From the NCBI RefSeq assembly GCF_905171765.1, contig NC_053390.1:331358294-331422293 (forward strand): a stretch of 64,000 nucleotides of DNA, written 5' to 3'. The translations under genes and the position numbers were made by a program. The stretch is from Bufo bufo (Eukaryota > Chordata > Amphibia > Anura > Bufonidae). This document shows, in pieces, positions 11,858-22,528 of this stretch. The notes beneath the pieces are model-generated. The model saw nothing but the letters and a program-made list of their open reading frames with translations. It searched no databases and had not been told where the DNA came from. The first letter of the stretch is position 1; each line of letters starts with the position of its first letter.

Positions 11858-14110
11858 CAGTGGCGGATCCAGAGCCTGGTCTCGGGAGGGGCACTTCCAG
11901 ATTATTTTCTGTCCGCCGCCACCACAAAACAATGGTGCTTATAGGACAGACTCCACAGTGTAGAGGTATACTGTATATTGTGTGGCACAGTGTATGCTAT
12001 ATGTGTATAACAAACATATTTCACATGAAAACTTACAATTACTTGGCTTGGGGGTCTCGGACGCCACTTCAACACTTTGGCTGGGGGGCTTGGCAGAGCT
12101 GATGTGTTTTATCCTAATGAGAAATAAGGATTTGGAGAAGGGGCAGTGGGGTTGCAAAGCATGGAGAGGATGGTGCTGCTACTAGGGGGTCATACCATGG
12201 GGGAGTAATAAAGCCCACCATAATGCCCCCCCAATAGAAATAATTCTCCTTATAATGTGACAGTGCAAAAAATACCCCCTTGTAATGCCCCCAGGTGAGC
12301 TAATGTCCCCATAGTGCCCCCATAATGTGCCAGTATAAAATATAGTGCCCCCAGTAAATGCCCCCATAGTGCTCTACTCCCCCTTCCTCCTAGTGCCTCC
12401 ATAATGTACCAGTATAAAATGCTCCAGTAGATGCCCTCAGTGTCCCCCATAATTTGCAAGTATAAAATACCCCTTCTTAGTGCCCCCCGTAGATGACCCC
12501 ATAGTACTCCTCTCCCCCCTTTCCCATAGTACCCACCATAATGTGTCCCAGTATAAAATGTACAGAGCCCCCCATATAAAATACCCCTTCTTTGTGGCCT
12601 CAGTAGATGCCCCTATAGTGCCCCCAATAATGTGCCAGTAACAAGAGCAACCCCCTCCAATCATGTGCCAGTAATAGCGGCCCCCCCATGTGCCAGTAAT
12701 AACAGCCCCCCCATGTGCCAGTAATAACAGCCCCCCCATGTGCCAGTAATAACAGCCCCCCATGTGCCAGTAATAACTGCCCCCCCAAGTGCCAGTAATA
12801 ACAGCCCCCCATGTGCCAGTAATAACAGCCCCCCATGTGCCAGTAATAACAGCCCCCCCATGTGCCAGTAATAACAGCCCCCTCATGTGCCAGTAATAAC
12901 AGCCCCCCATGTGCCAGTAATAACAGCCCCCCATGTGCCAGTAATAACAGCCCCCCATGTGCCAGTAATAACAGCCACCCCATGTGCCAGTAATAACAGC
13001 CCCCCATGTGCCAGTAATAACAGCCCCCCATGTGCCAGTAATAACAGCCCCCCTTGTGCCAGTAATAACAGCCCCCCCATGTGCCAGTAATAACAGCGCC
13101 CCCAGGTGCCAGTAATAACAGCCCCCCCGGTGCCAATAATAACAGCCACCCATGTGCCAGCAATAACAGCCCCCCAAGTGCCAGTAATAACAGCCCCCCC
13201 ATGTGCCAGTAATAACAGCCCCCCATGTGCCAGCAATAACAGCCCCCACATGTGCCAGTAATAACAGCCCCCCATGTGCCAGCAATAACAGCCCCCCCCA
13301 TGTGCCAGTAATAACAGCCCCCCATGTGCCAGCAATTACAGCCCCCTCATGTGCCAGCAATAACAGCCCCCCCATGTGCCAGCAATAACAGCCCCCCCAT
13401 GTGCAAGCAATAACAGGCCCCCCCATGTGCCAGTAATAAAAGCCCCCCATGTGCCAGTAATAACAGCCCCCCATGTGCCAGTAATAACAGCCCCCCCATG
13501 TGCCAGTAATAATAGCCCCCCATGTGCCAGTAATAACAGCCCCCCTATGTGCCAGTAATAACAGCCCCCCCATGTGCCAGCAATAACAGCCCCCCCATGT
13601 GTCAGCAATAACAGCCCCCCATGTGCTAGCAATAACAGCCCCCCCATGTGCCAGCAATAACAGCCCCCCCATGTGCCAGTAATAACAGCCCCCCATGTGC
13701 CAGCAATAACAGCCCCCCATGTGCCAGTAATAACAGCCACCCATGTGCCAGTAAAAGTATTGTATATATTAAAAAAAAGAACACTTATACTCATCTCCAC
13801 GTCAGCGATGCGATGCAGGCCTCTTTTGGCCTGTGTCCTGCGCTGTACGGCTCAGGCGGCGCGATGACGTCATCGCTCCGCCCTCTGATAGGCTGCCAGC
13901 CTAGTGCCTGCAGCCTATCAGAGGAAGGGAAAATGCCTCTCCCTCCCCTGCCTCAGCACAGCCATCTGTATCGCTGTCCTGAGGACGGCGATACAGATGA
14001 CTATGGAGATGATCGCTTCCACAATGGAAGCGCTCATCTCCCTGTGCCCCGCCGCCGCCAGCTCAGGGAGGGCAATTGCCCCGTTGCTCCCCCCCCTGGA
14101 TCCGCCAATG
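11858..14110. mobile_element. Inner hAT-like element containing a minisatellite
   Basis: Left end CAGTGGCGGATCCAG and right end CTGGATCCGCCAATG are near-perfect inverted termini. TCTGCAAT flanks both sides (11850-11857 and 14111-14118). Inside are a CCCCATAGTGCCCCCATAAT-type degenerate repeat (about 12220-12595), the expanded array 12596-13755, and a GC-rich palindromic tail with CATCTGTATCGCTGTCC and GGCGATACAGATG (about 13960-14000). No transposase. Confidence 0.8.
12596..13755. repeat. 23-bp C-rich minisatellite, about 50 copies
   Basis: Tandem units read CCCCCATGTGCCAGTAATAA plus CAGC, 22-25 bp long. Length varies mainly in the C run, with scattered GTAATA/GCAATA variants. The minus strand has no stop in any frame of the consensus unit, so open frames up to 435 codons appear (repeating CYYWHMGG, LLLLAHGG, AVITGTWG as C-run changes shift the frame). 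These are by-products of the repeat. The minus strand presents a G run of 5-8 every 23 bp. Confidence 0.95.
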
Positions 14111-14723
14111 TCTGCAATCCAGCAGCGGTGGCCGTGCTTGAAAACTATATGCAAAGGTGTTGGCCTATGAACACTTCCAGCCTTTCCCTATAGTGTGTAA
14201 GCACGGCCACCACTGCTGGATTACACAGTGGTAATAAGATACGTGCTGTGTATAATGTGATGGAGAGGAGGCAATATGAACAATCACAATACTTTAGTAA
14301 GTGCCTTGTATTAACTGCATGATAAATGCCATTTACTGAAGTGAGACAAACTCTTTAACCCCTTTAAGCATAAATGTCTGGCATGAAATTGACCAAGTCT
14401 TAACCTCCTCAAATTGCACATAATCTACAGTATAATTAAAAGGGTTGTCCTACCATAATGACCTATCGCCTATCTATAGGATAGGTGATAAATATCAGAT
14501 TGCTGGGGTCTGACTGCTGGAACACCCACTGATCATGGATAAAGTGGTCCTGAGACATTCAATTACATTATTACCAATCTATCTACACAAGGGTCTAAAG
14601 ACCACATTCCCTGTTGGACTTTTTCCACATTCTCTATACTTCTTTGGGTGTAAACAACCAAAAATTGAATAAAATCTGGCCCAAAATATATGTCAAACTA
14701 AAATAGAAATGCTCGCCTGTTAA

Positions 14724-15098
14724 AGGACCTGTGTCCACTTTTCTAGTTATTCTCTATCCACAGGATCGGGGATAAGGAAGTGATACGTGGGGGTCTGAAT
14801 GCTAGAGCCCCACTGATCCCCCTTCTTGATTGGGGTGGCAGGTCGAGCATATGCCCTGCCTCTCCATCCATTCTCTATGGGGTCGCTGGAGATGGCAGAG
14901 TACAGTGCTGGCTATTTCCAGTGGTCCCAAAGAAAATAAATGGAGCAGCAGGGCATATGTGTGGCCTGCCACACCATCAAAAAGGGGCAATAGGATCCAT
15001 TCCTGGTATCAGCGGGGGTCGCAGAATTGGACTCCACAAATCATATAGTTATGCCCTATGGTGTGGAGAGGATAATTTGAAAACCTAGACAACCCCTT
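14724..15098. repeat. TTAA-flanked foldback MITE
   Basis: AGGACCTGTGTCCACTTTTC at the left and GACAACCCCTTT at the right are bounded by TTAA at 14720-14723 and 15099-15102. Inner blocks such as GAGCATATGCCCTGC and GCAGGGCATATGTG are inverted. TTAA target sites point to a piggyBac-like mobiliser. Confidence 0.6.
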
Positions 15099-15966
15099 TA
15101 AATCCTCCACCACTCCACTACCAGTATCTCTTTACATGGCAGCAGTGATGCCTGTAAATACAGAATATTATCACTACCGCCATGTAAACCATACGTGTCA
15201 ATACTGGAGAAAAAGACTCACTGTGTAGAATTTTTCATTCATAAGTCCAACCCCCTTTGCAGGTCATAACCTTTTCCTTAACAAAGCCTAAGCAAAGGTG
15301 CTAGAGAAGCAACGTGAGCAAAGGGCAAAAACGGAGGGTCATAACTGAAACAGAGACATTAGGGTTACCTGAGGCACGGTAGTAGTGTGGATCCTGGAGC
15401 AGGGGTAACTGGAGAAGAGGCAGTGCATTTAGAGTGGGGACATCTGGAGCTGGGGCACTTATGAGGGTTGCACCTAAGGCAGAGGCATTAGGGGGACCTA
15501 GGGCAGGGTCCCCCCAATGCCACTCTGAACTCTGCAGAGAGCAGCACACATACACAGATCTGAGTCTACTATAAACACATCCCCTAATTCCCCCCTACAG
15601 TCTCCTACTGCTCACTACTGTCACACACCTGAGAAATCAGCCCAGCACCGCAGAGGAGTCCGTCTCTCTAGCCACTACAGTTTTCTGACAGCAGGGAGGG
15701 CAGGAGGATGGCCAGACATGTTCTCTCCTCTTTTACTGCTAGCAGCCCGGGAGGTTTAGAAGATACTGCGGGGCCTCTTGTACAATGTACACCAGTAAGA
15801 GGCTGCATCACTGTGCGATACTGCCACCTAGTGGCTACAATAATTATCGCTCCTGAGAAACAAGAGAAATAATTACTCCTCCGTCTTATCTTCAGGTGAA
15901 GGAGACTGGGGGCCTACCGAGAAATCCCCCGCCTCCCCGGTGGGCCAGTCCGAGCCTGCTTATCTC

Positions 15967-16375
15967 AGTCATATTGTAAAAATTTAGGTACAGAACCTCT
16001 TTGAACAACTGCAAGGATATCAAATCTGACCAACCAATACTATCAAATCTAATCTAAAAAAAATTCTGAAAGGACATCAAATACAAGGATGAGGTTTGGA
16101 CCTGGAAACATGAAAGCAAATCACCGTGGCCCAGACTTACTAATGTGTCTGCGCCTAGAATCTGTCTAAAAAGTGGGACAATTTTGGTGCAACTAGGACT
16201 TGGTAGGAAGGGATGTGGCCTAAGATGCAACATTTTGTATCAAAACTCTGTCTCAAAATAAGTCAACCAATAGTTGGTATAGAGTCAGAGAGAAGTGTCT
16301 ATCCCTGCACCAGATTTATCACCCAGCCTGAGCCCCTGTGATAAATCTGGTGCTGGTCTAGACAGCCTAAGGCTA
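15967..16375. repeat. Old repeat of the CCAGATTTATCA type
   Basis: Contains GGCCCAGACTTACTAATGTG near 16129 and CCAGATTTATCACCC ... GATAAATCTGGTGCTGG near 16310-16355. Such motifs mark several foldbacks in this window (compare 45927-46400). Boundaries unclear; no gene. Confidence 0.4.
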
Positions 16376-16790
16376 CTTTCATACTAGCGTTTTTGCTGGA
16401 TCCGGCAGGGTTCAGCAAAAACACTTCCGTTACTGATAATACAACCGTCTGCATCTGTTATGAACAGATCCGGTTGTATTATCTCTAACTTACCCAAGAC
16501 GGATCCGTCATGAACTCCATTAAAAGTCAAAGGGGAGGGCGGATCCGTTTTCTGTTGTTTCAGAGAAAATGGATCCGTCCCCATTGACTTGCAGGACAGA
16601 AAGCAAACCGCAGCATGCTCTCCAGTATGAGAACGGAATGGAATGCATTTTAGATAATTCCGTTCTGTTCAGTTACGTTCTGAACCTATTGACAATGAAT
16701 GGGCACAAAATGGAAGCGTTTTTTTCCGGTATTGAGACCCTATGAGGGATCTCAATACCGGAAAATATTAACGCTAGTGTGAAAGTAGTC
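16376..16790. mobile_element. Harbinger-like MITE (GGCTACTTTCA family)
   Basis: Left end GGCTACTTTCATACTAGCG and right end CGCTAGTGTGAAAGTAG are inverted termini. The interior has paired GGATCCG blocks and inverted AATACAACCG/CGGTTGTATT. The flanking 3-bp repeat is not clean here, but other members of the family have TTA duplications. No coding capacity. Confidence 0.7.
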
Positions 16791-17161
16791 AAAGGGTTGT
16801 CTGGCTTCTTAATAAAGTAGCCTATCATTAGGATGGATTGTGGATCAGAACAGTGGGGGTCAGCTTAATTTCAAGTGAACGGAGGATAAGCTGCAGCAAC
16901 CTGGCCCGACCACTATGCAGTGAATAGAGTTGGGCGTCTGGCTGATTCCTCTGTGTTTATTTTTTGAGCCAACGACTGCTCAGAACTGGTTTGGGGGGGA
17001 CCGGCACCACACCGACCACCTGTTCTGAGGAGTGGCTGGCTGTGATTTTTCTGACCTATCCTAAGGCTAACTTGACATGAGCATGTGTAGTCTGGGAAAC
17101 ACGCTACATGTGGTTGTGGCTGCATTTTCCAGGCCAAGCACTACTCTTCTAACCTGAATTC
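16791..17161. other. Unassigned DNA
   Basis: No exon or complete element identified. It lies between a MITE and the left arm of the inverted duplication. Confidence 0.35.
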
Positions 17162-17256
17162 ATATATAAACCTAATATACTATAAAGGATATGATAATTA
17201 TGTATTCAAATAAGGTGCAATATATGAGCAACCGAGGAAACTGAACAACAGTCTGA

Positions 17257-17623
17257 GGCCTCTTGCACACGAATGTGTGCTGGCCGTGCCCCTGCTGCGG
17301 ACCGCAAATTGCGATCCGCAATGCACGGGCACCGAGCATGGGGATGCCACTTGAATGGGGTCCGCGATCCGTCCGTCTCCCAAAAAGATACAACAGGTTC
17401 TATCTTTTAGCGGAACGGAAGCACGGAACGGAACCCCATGAAAGCACTCCGTAGTGCTTCCGTAGGGTTCCATTCCACATCTCTGGATTTGTGGACCCAT
17501 TCAAGTGAATGGGTCCGCATCCGTGATGCGGAATGCACACGGCCAGTGCCCCGTGTATTGCGGACCCGCCGTATGCGGGCCGCAATTCAGCCACAGGGGG
17601 CACAAGGTCGCGTGAAAGAGGCC
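17257..17623. mobile_element. Harbinger-like MITE in left arm
   Basis: GGCCTCTTGCACACGAATG and CGCGTGAAAGAGGCC are the termini, flanked by TGA at 17254-17256 and 17624-17626. The interior is the GGTCCGCAATTTGCGG-type palindromic sequence seen also at 20404, 22529, 48887 and 63809. Confidence 0.75.
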
Positions 17624-18201
17624 TGACTGCGGGCAAAATGTCAAACAGAGAGCTGAGGATAGCTGAGTGAAGTTTATCCCTAAAATAGAGGATTAGCAGA
17701 CACGACAGTAGAAAAATGACCCATTGGCAGTATAATAAGTCATGATGATGCTGAGTTGCGGTAAGAGGAGGAGTGTTCGGCCTGGGAAATGCAGCCATCA
17801 CACAGAGTGTGTTTCCCTAACATCTTTGTGTGAAATTAGCCTAGAGAAAGGGCATCCACATCTAGAACCCAGACAACCTCTTTAATTATCATATTTATCA
17901 TAATTCATTACTTATGACATCAAAAGAGACCATTAGGATATCATAATGCATCAACACCAGTATGACATCATGATGTATTCATTACTGCACCAGTCCACAA
18001 TGCCCTATGACATCATACCATTTGTTAATTAGAAATAAATATATAAATCTTATATCCCATAAAGGATATAATAAATATGTATCAAAACAAGCTGTAATAT
18101 TTGATCAAATGAGAAAAATGTTTCTCTGCTAATCCTCTATTTTAGGGATAAACTTCACTCAGCTATCCTCAGCTCTCTGTTTGACATTTTGCCCGCAGTC
18201 A

Positions 18202-18568
18202 GGCCTCTTTCACGCGACCTTGTGCCCCCTGTGGCTGAATTGCGGCCCGCATACGGCGGGTCCGCAATACACGGGGCACTGGCCGTGTGCATTCCGCATC
18301 ACGGATGCGGACCCATTCACTTGAATGGGTCCACAAATCCAGAGATGTGGAATGGAACCCTACGGAAGCACTACGGAGTGCTTTCATGGGGTTCCGTTCC
18401 GTGCTTCCGTTCCGCTAAAAGATAGAACCTGTTGTATCTTTTTGGGAGACGGACGGATCGCGGACCCCATTCAAGTGGCATCCCCATGCTCGGTGCCCGT
18501 GCATTGCGGATCGCAATTTGCGGTCCGCAGCAGGGGCACAGCCAGCACACATTCGTGTGCAAGAGGCC
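18202..18568. mobile_element. Harbinger-like MITE in right arm
   Basis: Inverse copy of 17257-17623, carried over by the inverted duplication and not independently inserted: the flanking unique DNA is duplicated too. Confidence 0.75.
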
Positions 18569-18663
18569 TCAGACTGTTGTTCAGTTTTCTCGGTTGCTCA
18601 TATATTGCACCTTATTTGAATACATAATTATCATATCCTTTATAGTATATTAGGTTTATATAT

Positions 18664-19296
18664 TAATGTGAACATTTATTTCTGGATAAGTGACATCATT
18701 TTAGCATTTGTGATAAAGAGTTTACATCACTTCTTCCATCATCCATTAAAAGTATGGCTATTGCCAATTCAAACTTGAGGACCTGAGGAAAAGCTTGGTG
18801 CAACTTTGAAATGATTAGAGCAGTCTGTTTTAATAAAGCTTTTATAGTATCTTAGTAGCATCGTCCTGTAATCCTGCTTTTTATACGTTTATTGTTTTGG
18901 ATACTGAAAAGCATTATTATGACGTCATAAAACACCATTATGATATCATTATTTTATAGCTCTTTCCTGATAGCTGCCCCGTGTAAAAGGTGCCACAGAT
19001 CACTGGATGAATGAGCTCAGTCACGGCATCTGGTATGCTGCACATAAGATCACTGTTTGCCAGCAGTAGATTGCCCTGTGTAAACAGTGTATCTGCATGG
19101 GAATGAATGACCACAGTAGAGATTATTCATTCCCATGCAGAGGAGATTATTGTGCAGTGAGCCAGAGGCCACCACTGAAGATGAGACTTGACTTAATGTC
19201 GTGTATAGCCATGCAAGTTAATATTATGCTATGTTTTGTAGTCTGCAGTTAAGTAAAACCGTGTTATTTCTTATTATGTTAAAGGGGTATTCTGCT
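18664..19296. other. Unassigned DNA
   Basis: No supported exon. A short inverted pair AATGAATGACCACAGTAGAG/ATTATTCATTCCCATGCAGA lies near 19100. A TTAAAGGGG motif at 19279 looks like a MITE end leading into the next element. Confidence 0.35.
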
Positions 19297-19812
19297 AGTG
19301 CTGGTCGCATGTCCAGACTCCAACATTACACTCTACTGGCTGACTAACAGGAGACCAAGCCCAGGAAGCTGGGCCTGCTGGGAGATGCACCAGCCAGATA
19401 CTGGATAGGTCATGAGTATCTGATCAGCGGGGTTAGACACCTGGGACCCCCCACCGTTCAGCTGTTTGTAGCTCTAAGTAGCGCCATCCATTTGATAGTG
19501 GCTGTGCTTGGTATAGCAGCTCACTTCAATGGGGTTGAGCTGCTCCTAGGCCACGTGACTGATGAACGTGTCGTGACTGGACTAGAGAAAGCTGCAAGAA
19601 GGCCGCAGGGCTACTGCGAGCGCCGGTGCCTCCTCAAACAGCTGAACGATCAGATACTGATGAACTATCTGGAGGATAGGTCATCACTTCAAAAATCTTG
19701 GAATCCCCCTTTTACTTCTGGCTGGTGCATCTCCCGGCAGGCCCAGTTCCCTGGGCTTGGTCTCCTATTGGTCAGCTAGTAGAGTGTAGTGGATGTAGTC
19801 CAGCACCAGCAG
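19297..19812. repeat. Foldback MITE of about 515 bp
   Basis: The left arm near 19300-19400 (TGGCTGACTAACAGGAGACC ... GATGCACCAGCCAG) is answered at 19720-19810 (CTGGCTGGTGCATC ... GGTCTCCTATTGGTCAGCTA). The middle carries the dispersed GGATAGGTCATGAGTATCTG core. Confidence 0.7.
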
Positions 19813-20048
19813 GAACCTGAATCCTGTGTGGAAAACGGACAAGAGATCGAGGCTTGAAAAAAACTTCCTGCAACCCACCCACTTTGAGAGTACAGAAAGC
19901 AGCTCTACTGAAGGTTGAGCAGCCATATTGGTCGGTGTCAGGACTGCTGCCTGTGAGGATAATGCATGTATTTTGGCTTATGGACTGCACAGCATATTTG
20001 ACTAGGTCCCTAGTCACATAGGAGAGAGACAGAATATAGGTCTGTTAA

Positions 20049-20328
20049 AGGGGTTTTCCCATTTCAGAGAATAGGGGCATATCGCCAGGATATGCTCCCA
20101 TTGTCTGATAGGTGCGGGTCCCACTGCTGGGATCCGCACCTACAATGAGAACGGAGAGGGGAAATGAGCAGCGCTTGGTGGTGGACGGACCCCGAGGTCC
20201 TCCAGCCACAGCTCTCCCCGGCTCCATTCTCGTTGTAGGTGTGGGTCTCAGCAGTCGGACTCGCACCTATCAAACAATAGGGGCACATCCTTGCGATATG
20301 CCCCCATTGTCTGAGATGGGAATACCCC
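20049..20328. repeat. TTAA-flanked foldback MITE, 280 bp
   Basis: AGGGGTTTTCCCATTTCAGA and CTGAGATGGGAATACCCC are inverted, with TTAA at 20045-20048 and 20329-20332. Inner GGTGCGGGTCC and GTGTGGGTCTC blocks mirror. TTAA target sites suggest piggyBac-like mobilisation. Confidence 0.8.
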
Positions 20329-20403
20329 TTTAAAGGTCTGCACCCTGCAGTGGGCGTTACAGAACCACCTTTTGGGAGATTATTGCACCACCAGTCTGGA
20401 TTA

Positions 20404-20744
20404 GGCCTCCTGCGGCCCACAAAATGCAGGCCGCAATGCACGAACATGCAGTGGATCGCGGACCCATTCACTTTAATGGGTCCGCGATCCGCCCATTCCG
20501 CAAAAAGATAGGACATGTTCTATCTTTTTGCGGAACAGAAGTACGGGACGAAACCCCACGGAAGCACTCCGTAGGGTTCCGTTCCGTGCTTCCGTTCCGC
20601 ATCTCCGGATTTGTGGACCCTCTGAAGTGAATAGGTCCGCATCCGTGTTGCAGAATGCACACGGAACGGTGCCCGCGTATTGGGGATCCACAAATGCGGT
20701 CCGCAATACGGCAACGGGACACCTACGGTCGTGTGCAGGAGGCC
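20404..20744. mobile_element. Harbinger-like MITE with TTA duplication
   Basis: The termini GGCCTCCTGC and GTGCAGGAGGCC are flanked by TTA at 20401-20403 and 20745-20747. The inside has the palindromic TCTATCTTTTTGCGGAAC block typical of this family. Confidence 0.8.
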
Positions 20745-21439
20745 TTAGAGTGAAGCAGCGTGGATCTGGATGTGACTTCTGGAGTTAATTCGCTTTGTTC
20801 AGTCGGACGTTTATTGAAAATAAGAGCTGTGCCTGCGTTTACCAGTAAATGTATAGGCATACTGGCGGTTTAATGGTGCAATTCAGCAGCTGCGCTCTTA
20901 CTCCATCTTTGCTCCACACCTGCCATGGATCCCTACCCTGCACCTCATCACAACACCAATGCCACCCCCCCTTACATTGGGCAGAAGGCCCTTTTTACTA
21001 GGGTGTTCCCAAGGGATAAACAGGGCGTCCCCTCCTCACTGTGCACACAGCCCTAGGGGGGCACCGTAGTGGGCTTCCCACCACGCCAAGACTACCACTC
21101 TCATCCTCCCAGGATAGGCCCGGCATTGCAATTGCCTGTGCATCAGCAAGTGTAACAGGGCCTTTATATAGTGGACCATCATTGTAATGAATGGACAAGA
21201 CTTGAGGTGCTCTGTATAATGGCTCTATGCTAGGAGGATATTGGGGGTTGTCCTGAGTGAAGGACCCCCATCTTTTTACACTCATAAGCCCCAGAGCTTT
21301 GGCAAAGCTGTAGTAAAGTGTGGCATTTAAAGGAGTAATAAAGACATTTACGTTGCTGCTTTTATCTGGAGGTATATCTCCCTGGAAATGGGTATTTACA
21401 TGAACCATATCCTCATATTATCTACGCATCACTTGCTTA
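20745..21439. other. Unassigned upstream DNA
   Basis: No repeat ends or supported exon. It precedes the CpG-rich block proposed as the promoter/first exon of the plus-strand gene, so it may hold upstream regulatory sequence. Confidence 0.35.
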
Positions 21440-21652
21440 TTGTACACTCCACCCATGACAACCGCACCGAGCTCCCCGCAGCACGTCAGTGTGCTGACCT
21501 CTCCGGCCTGTAGGGGGCGAGCTCGCGGCTGCGCAGTGACTGCGGAGTGGGAGGCAGTGTTTGGCGTCCCTGTTGCTATGGTCACTGGGCGCCTCGGTCA
21601 CTGCGTCCTCACAGCGAGCTCCCGGACTTCCTCTCCCTGGCATTAGGTTCAG
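21440..21652 (+). promoter_or_regulatory. CpG-rich candidate promoter and non-coding first exon
   Basis: This short GC-rich, CpG-dense block (GGGGGCGAGCTCGCGGCTGC and similar) stands out from AT-rich surroundings and has no MITE termini. It ends GGTTCAG followed by gtaacg, a usable 5' splice site at 21653. The first coding exon begins with ATG directly after a 3' splice site at 27960, so a non-coding 5' exon must exist upstream. This is the best candidate in the preceding sequence. The transcription start is not visible. Alternatives are a different upstream exon or a promoter shared with a gene to the left. Confidence 0.5.
21572..21585. promoter_or_regulatory. RFX X-box-like motif
   Basis: GTTGCTATGGTCAC resembles the imperfect palindrome bound by RFX factors (GTNRCC, a 2-bp spacer, RGYAAC), with one mismatch per half-site. 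RFX boxes near transcription starts are common in cilium genes. It lies about 70 bp upstream of the proposed first donor. Chance occurrence is possible. Confidence 0.4.
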
Positions 21653-21977
21653 GTAACGCACTGTATATGGTTTACTATTTACTAAGAGCTAGACTTATTT
21701 TATAGAGCTGTTCCTAGGAGAAAACATATGCGTTGTACAGCTTCAGCGCCCCCCGGCGATGCATTCAAGAGATGGCAATGACTCTGCATCCCAGAAGGAT
21801 CAACCCTAGAATAGGGTTAAGGTCAGCTGTCATCATGTCCAGGTTTTACTAAACTTCTTGAGACATTATCATGTGCCCTATATATAAGACAGCAGCAGAT
21901 ACAGTTTCCAATTACTGAGTATAACCAGTTTTCCTTGGTTATAGTCAGATGTCGGCTGTCATTTTAGTTCATAGATT
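21653..21977 (+). other. Start of proposed intron 1, no repeat recognised
   Basis: From the proposed donor to the next palindromic MITE. Nothing further seen. Confidence 0.3.
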
Positions 21978-22164
21978 ATAATTAGTGTTGTTGAGCGAAC
22001 TTGTGTTTCAAGTTCGGCGTCTAAAGTTCGGGTTATTGAAGAATCGCGTTATGGATTCTAAATTCCTTTATGGTCCGTGGTAGCGGAATCCATAACGCGA
22101 TTCTTCAATAACCCGAACTTTAGACGACGAACTTGAAACACAAGTTCGCTCAACACTAATTATA
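21978..22164. repeat. Almost perfect 187-bp palindrome MITE
   Basis: TAATTAGTGTTGTTGAGCGA at the left mirrors TCGCTCAACACTAATTA at the right. Arms of about 75 bp match nearly throughout (GGGTTATTGAAGAATCGCG and its inverse), around a short centre near 22065. The terminal TAGTGTTG resembles the hAT-like ends at 7607 and 46733. Confidence 0.85.
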
Positions 22165-22528
22165 AAATGTCCGTTTTCCTTTGCTAAATGTCATACATAA
22201 AGAGGAGAGATTGGGTCCGATCTAAAACAACTCCAGCTACAAAAAAACTTGCTTCAAAGGTCCAAAAAATCTCCTATGCGTTTCACTCCAACCATGTTTA
22301 TAATAATAGCATACAATTAGAGATGAGCGAAGTTTTGAAAAACTCGATTCAGCAGCTTCACCGAAGTTCAGGTATACAGGTATACCCAGGCCACATGGAC
22401 CAGCCATGCTGCGATGAAGACCCACGTGGCCGATTAGCCCGCAGCTGCCTTATATGTAATAATGAAGACCGCACTGTATAGTCCTTCTCCATTGCTAATG
22501 GCCGCATGCCACCTTTTGTGTACCTTTA

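Larger units (their letters stand above)
11749..14354. repeat. Foldback MITE split by a hAT-like insertion
   Basis: The left part (AAAGTTAATACAAGGCACTT ... CATCACATTATACACAGCAC) is the inverse of 14230-14320 (GTGCTGTGTATAATGTGATG ... AAGTGCCTTGTATTAACTGC). The right terminus AAGTGAGACAAACTC is followed by TTAA (14355-14358). The left terminus is truncated relative to the copy at 10511. The hAT-like element 11858-14110 lies between the halves. Confidence 0.65.
11214..15958. mobile_element. Outer hAT-like element hosting nested insertions
   Basis: The left end CAGTGTTGGACTGCGG and right end CCAGTCCGAGCCTG are imperfect inverted termini. The 8-bp sequence CTTATCTC flanks them at 11206-11213 and 15959-15966. 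Inside are a Harbinger-type fragment (about 11270-11570), the foldback/hAT stack at 11749-14354, and a TTAA-flanked foldback at 14724-15098. No transposase is visible, so it is non-autonomous. Confidence 0.7.
17162..18663. repeat. 539-bp inverted duplication, arms >99% identical
   Basis: The left arm 17162-17700 reappears inverted at 18125-18663. Paired coordinates sum to 35825 at both ends, so the alignment has no net gap. I saw only two substitutions by eye (near 17239 and 17284). The spacer is 17701-18124. Each arm carries the same 367-bp Harbinger-like MITE plus unique flanks, so the unit copied was genomic DNA, not the transposon alone. Open frames in the arms are mirrored and non-coding. 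Confidence 0.95.

Noticed and set aside
12437..13744. 435-codon minus-strand frame with CYYWHMGG/LLLLAHGG/AVITGTWG repeats
   Set aside because: Frame follows a 23-bp minisatellite whose unit lacks stops in all minus frames; C-run length changes shift the repeat among three peptide readings, which selection on a protein would not permit.
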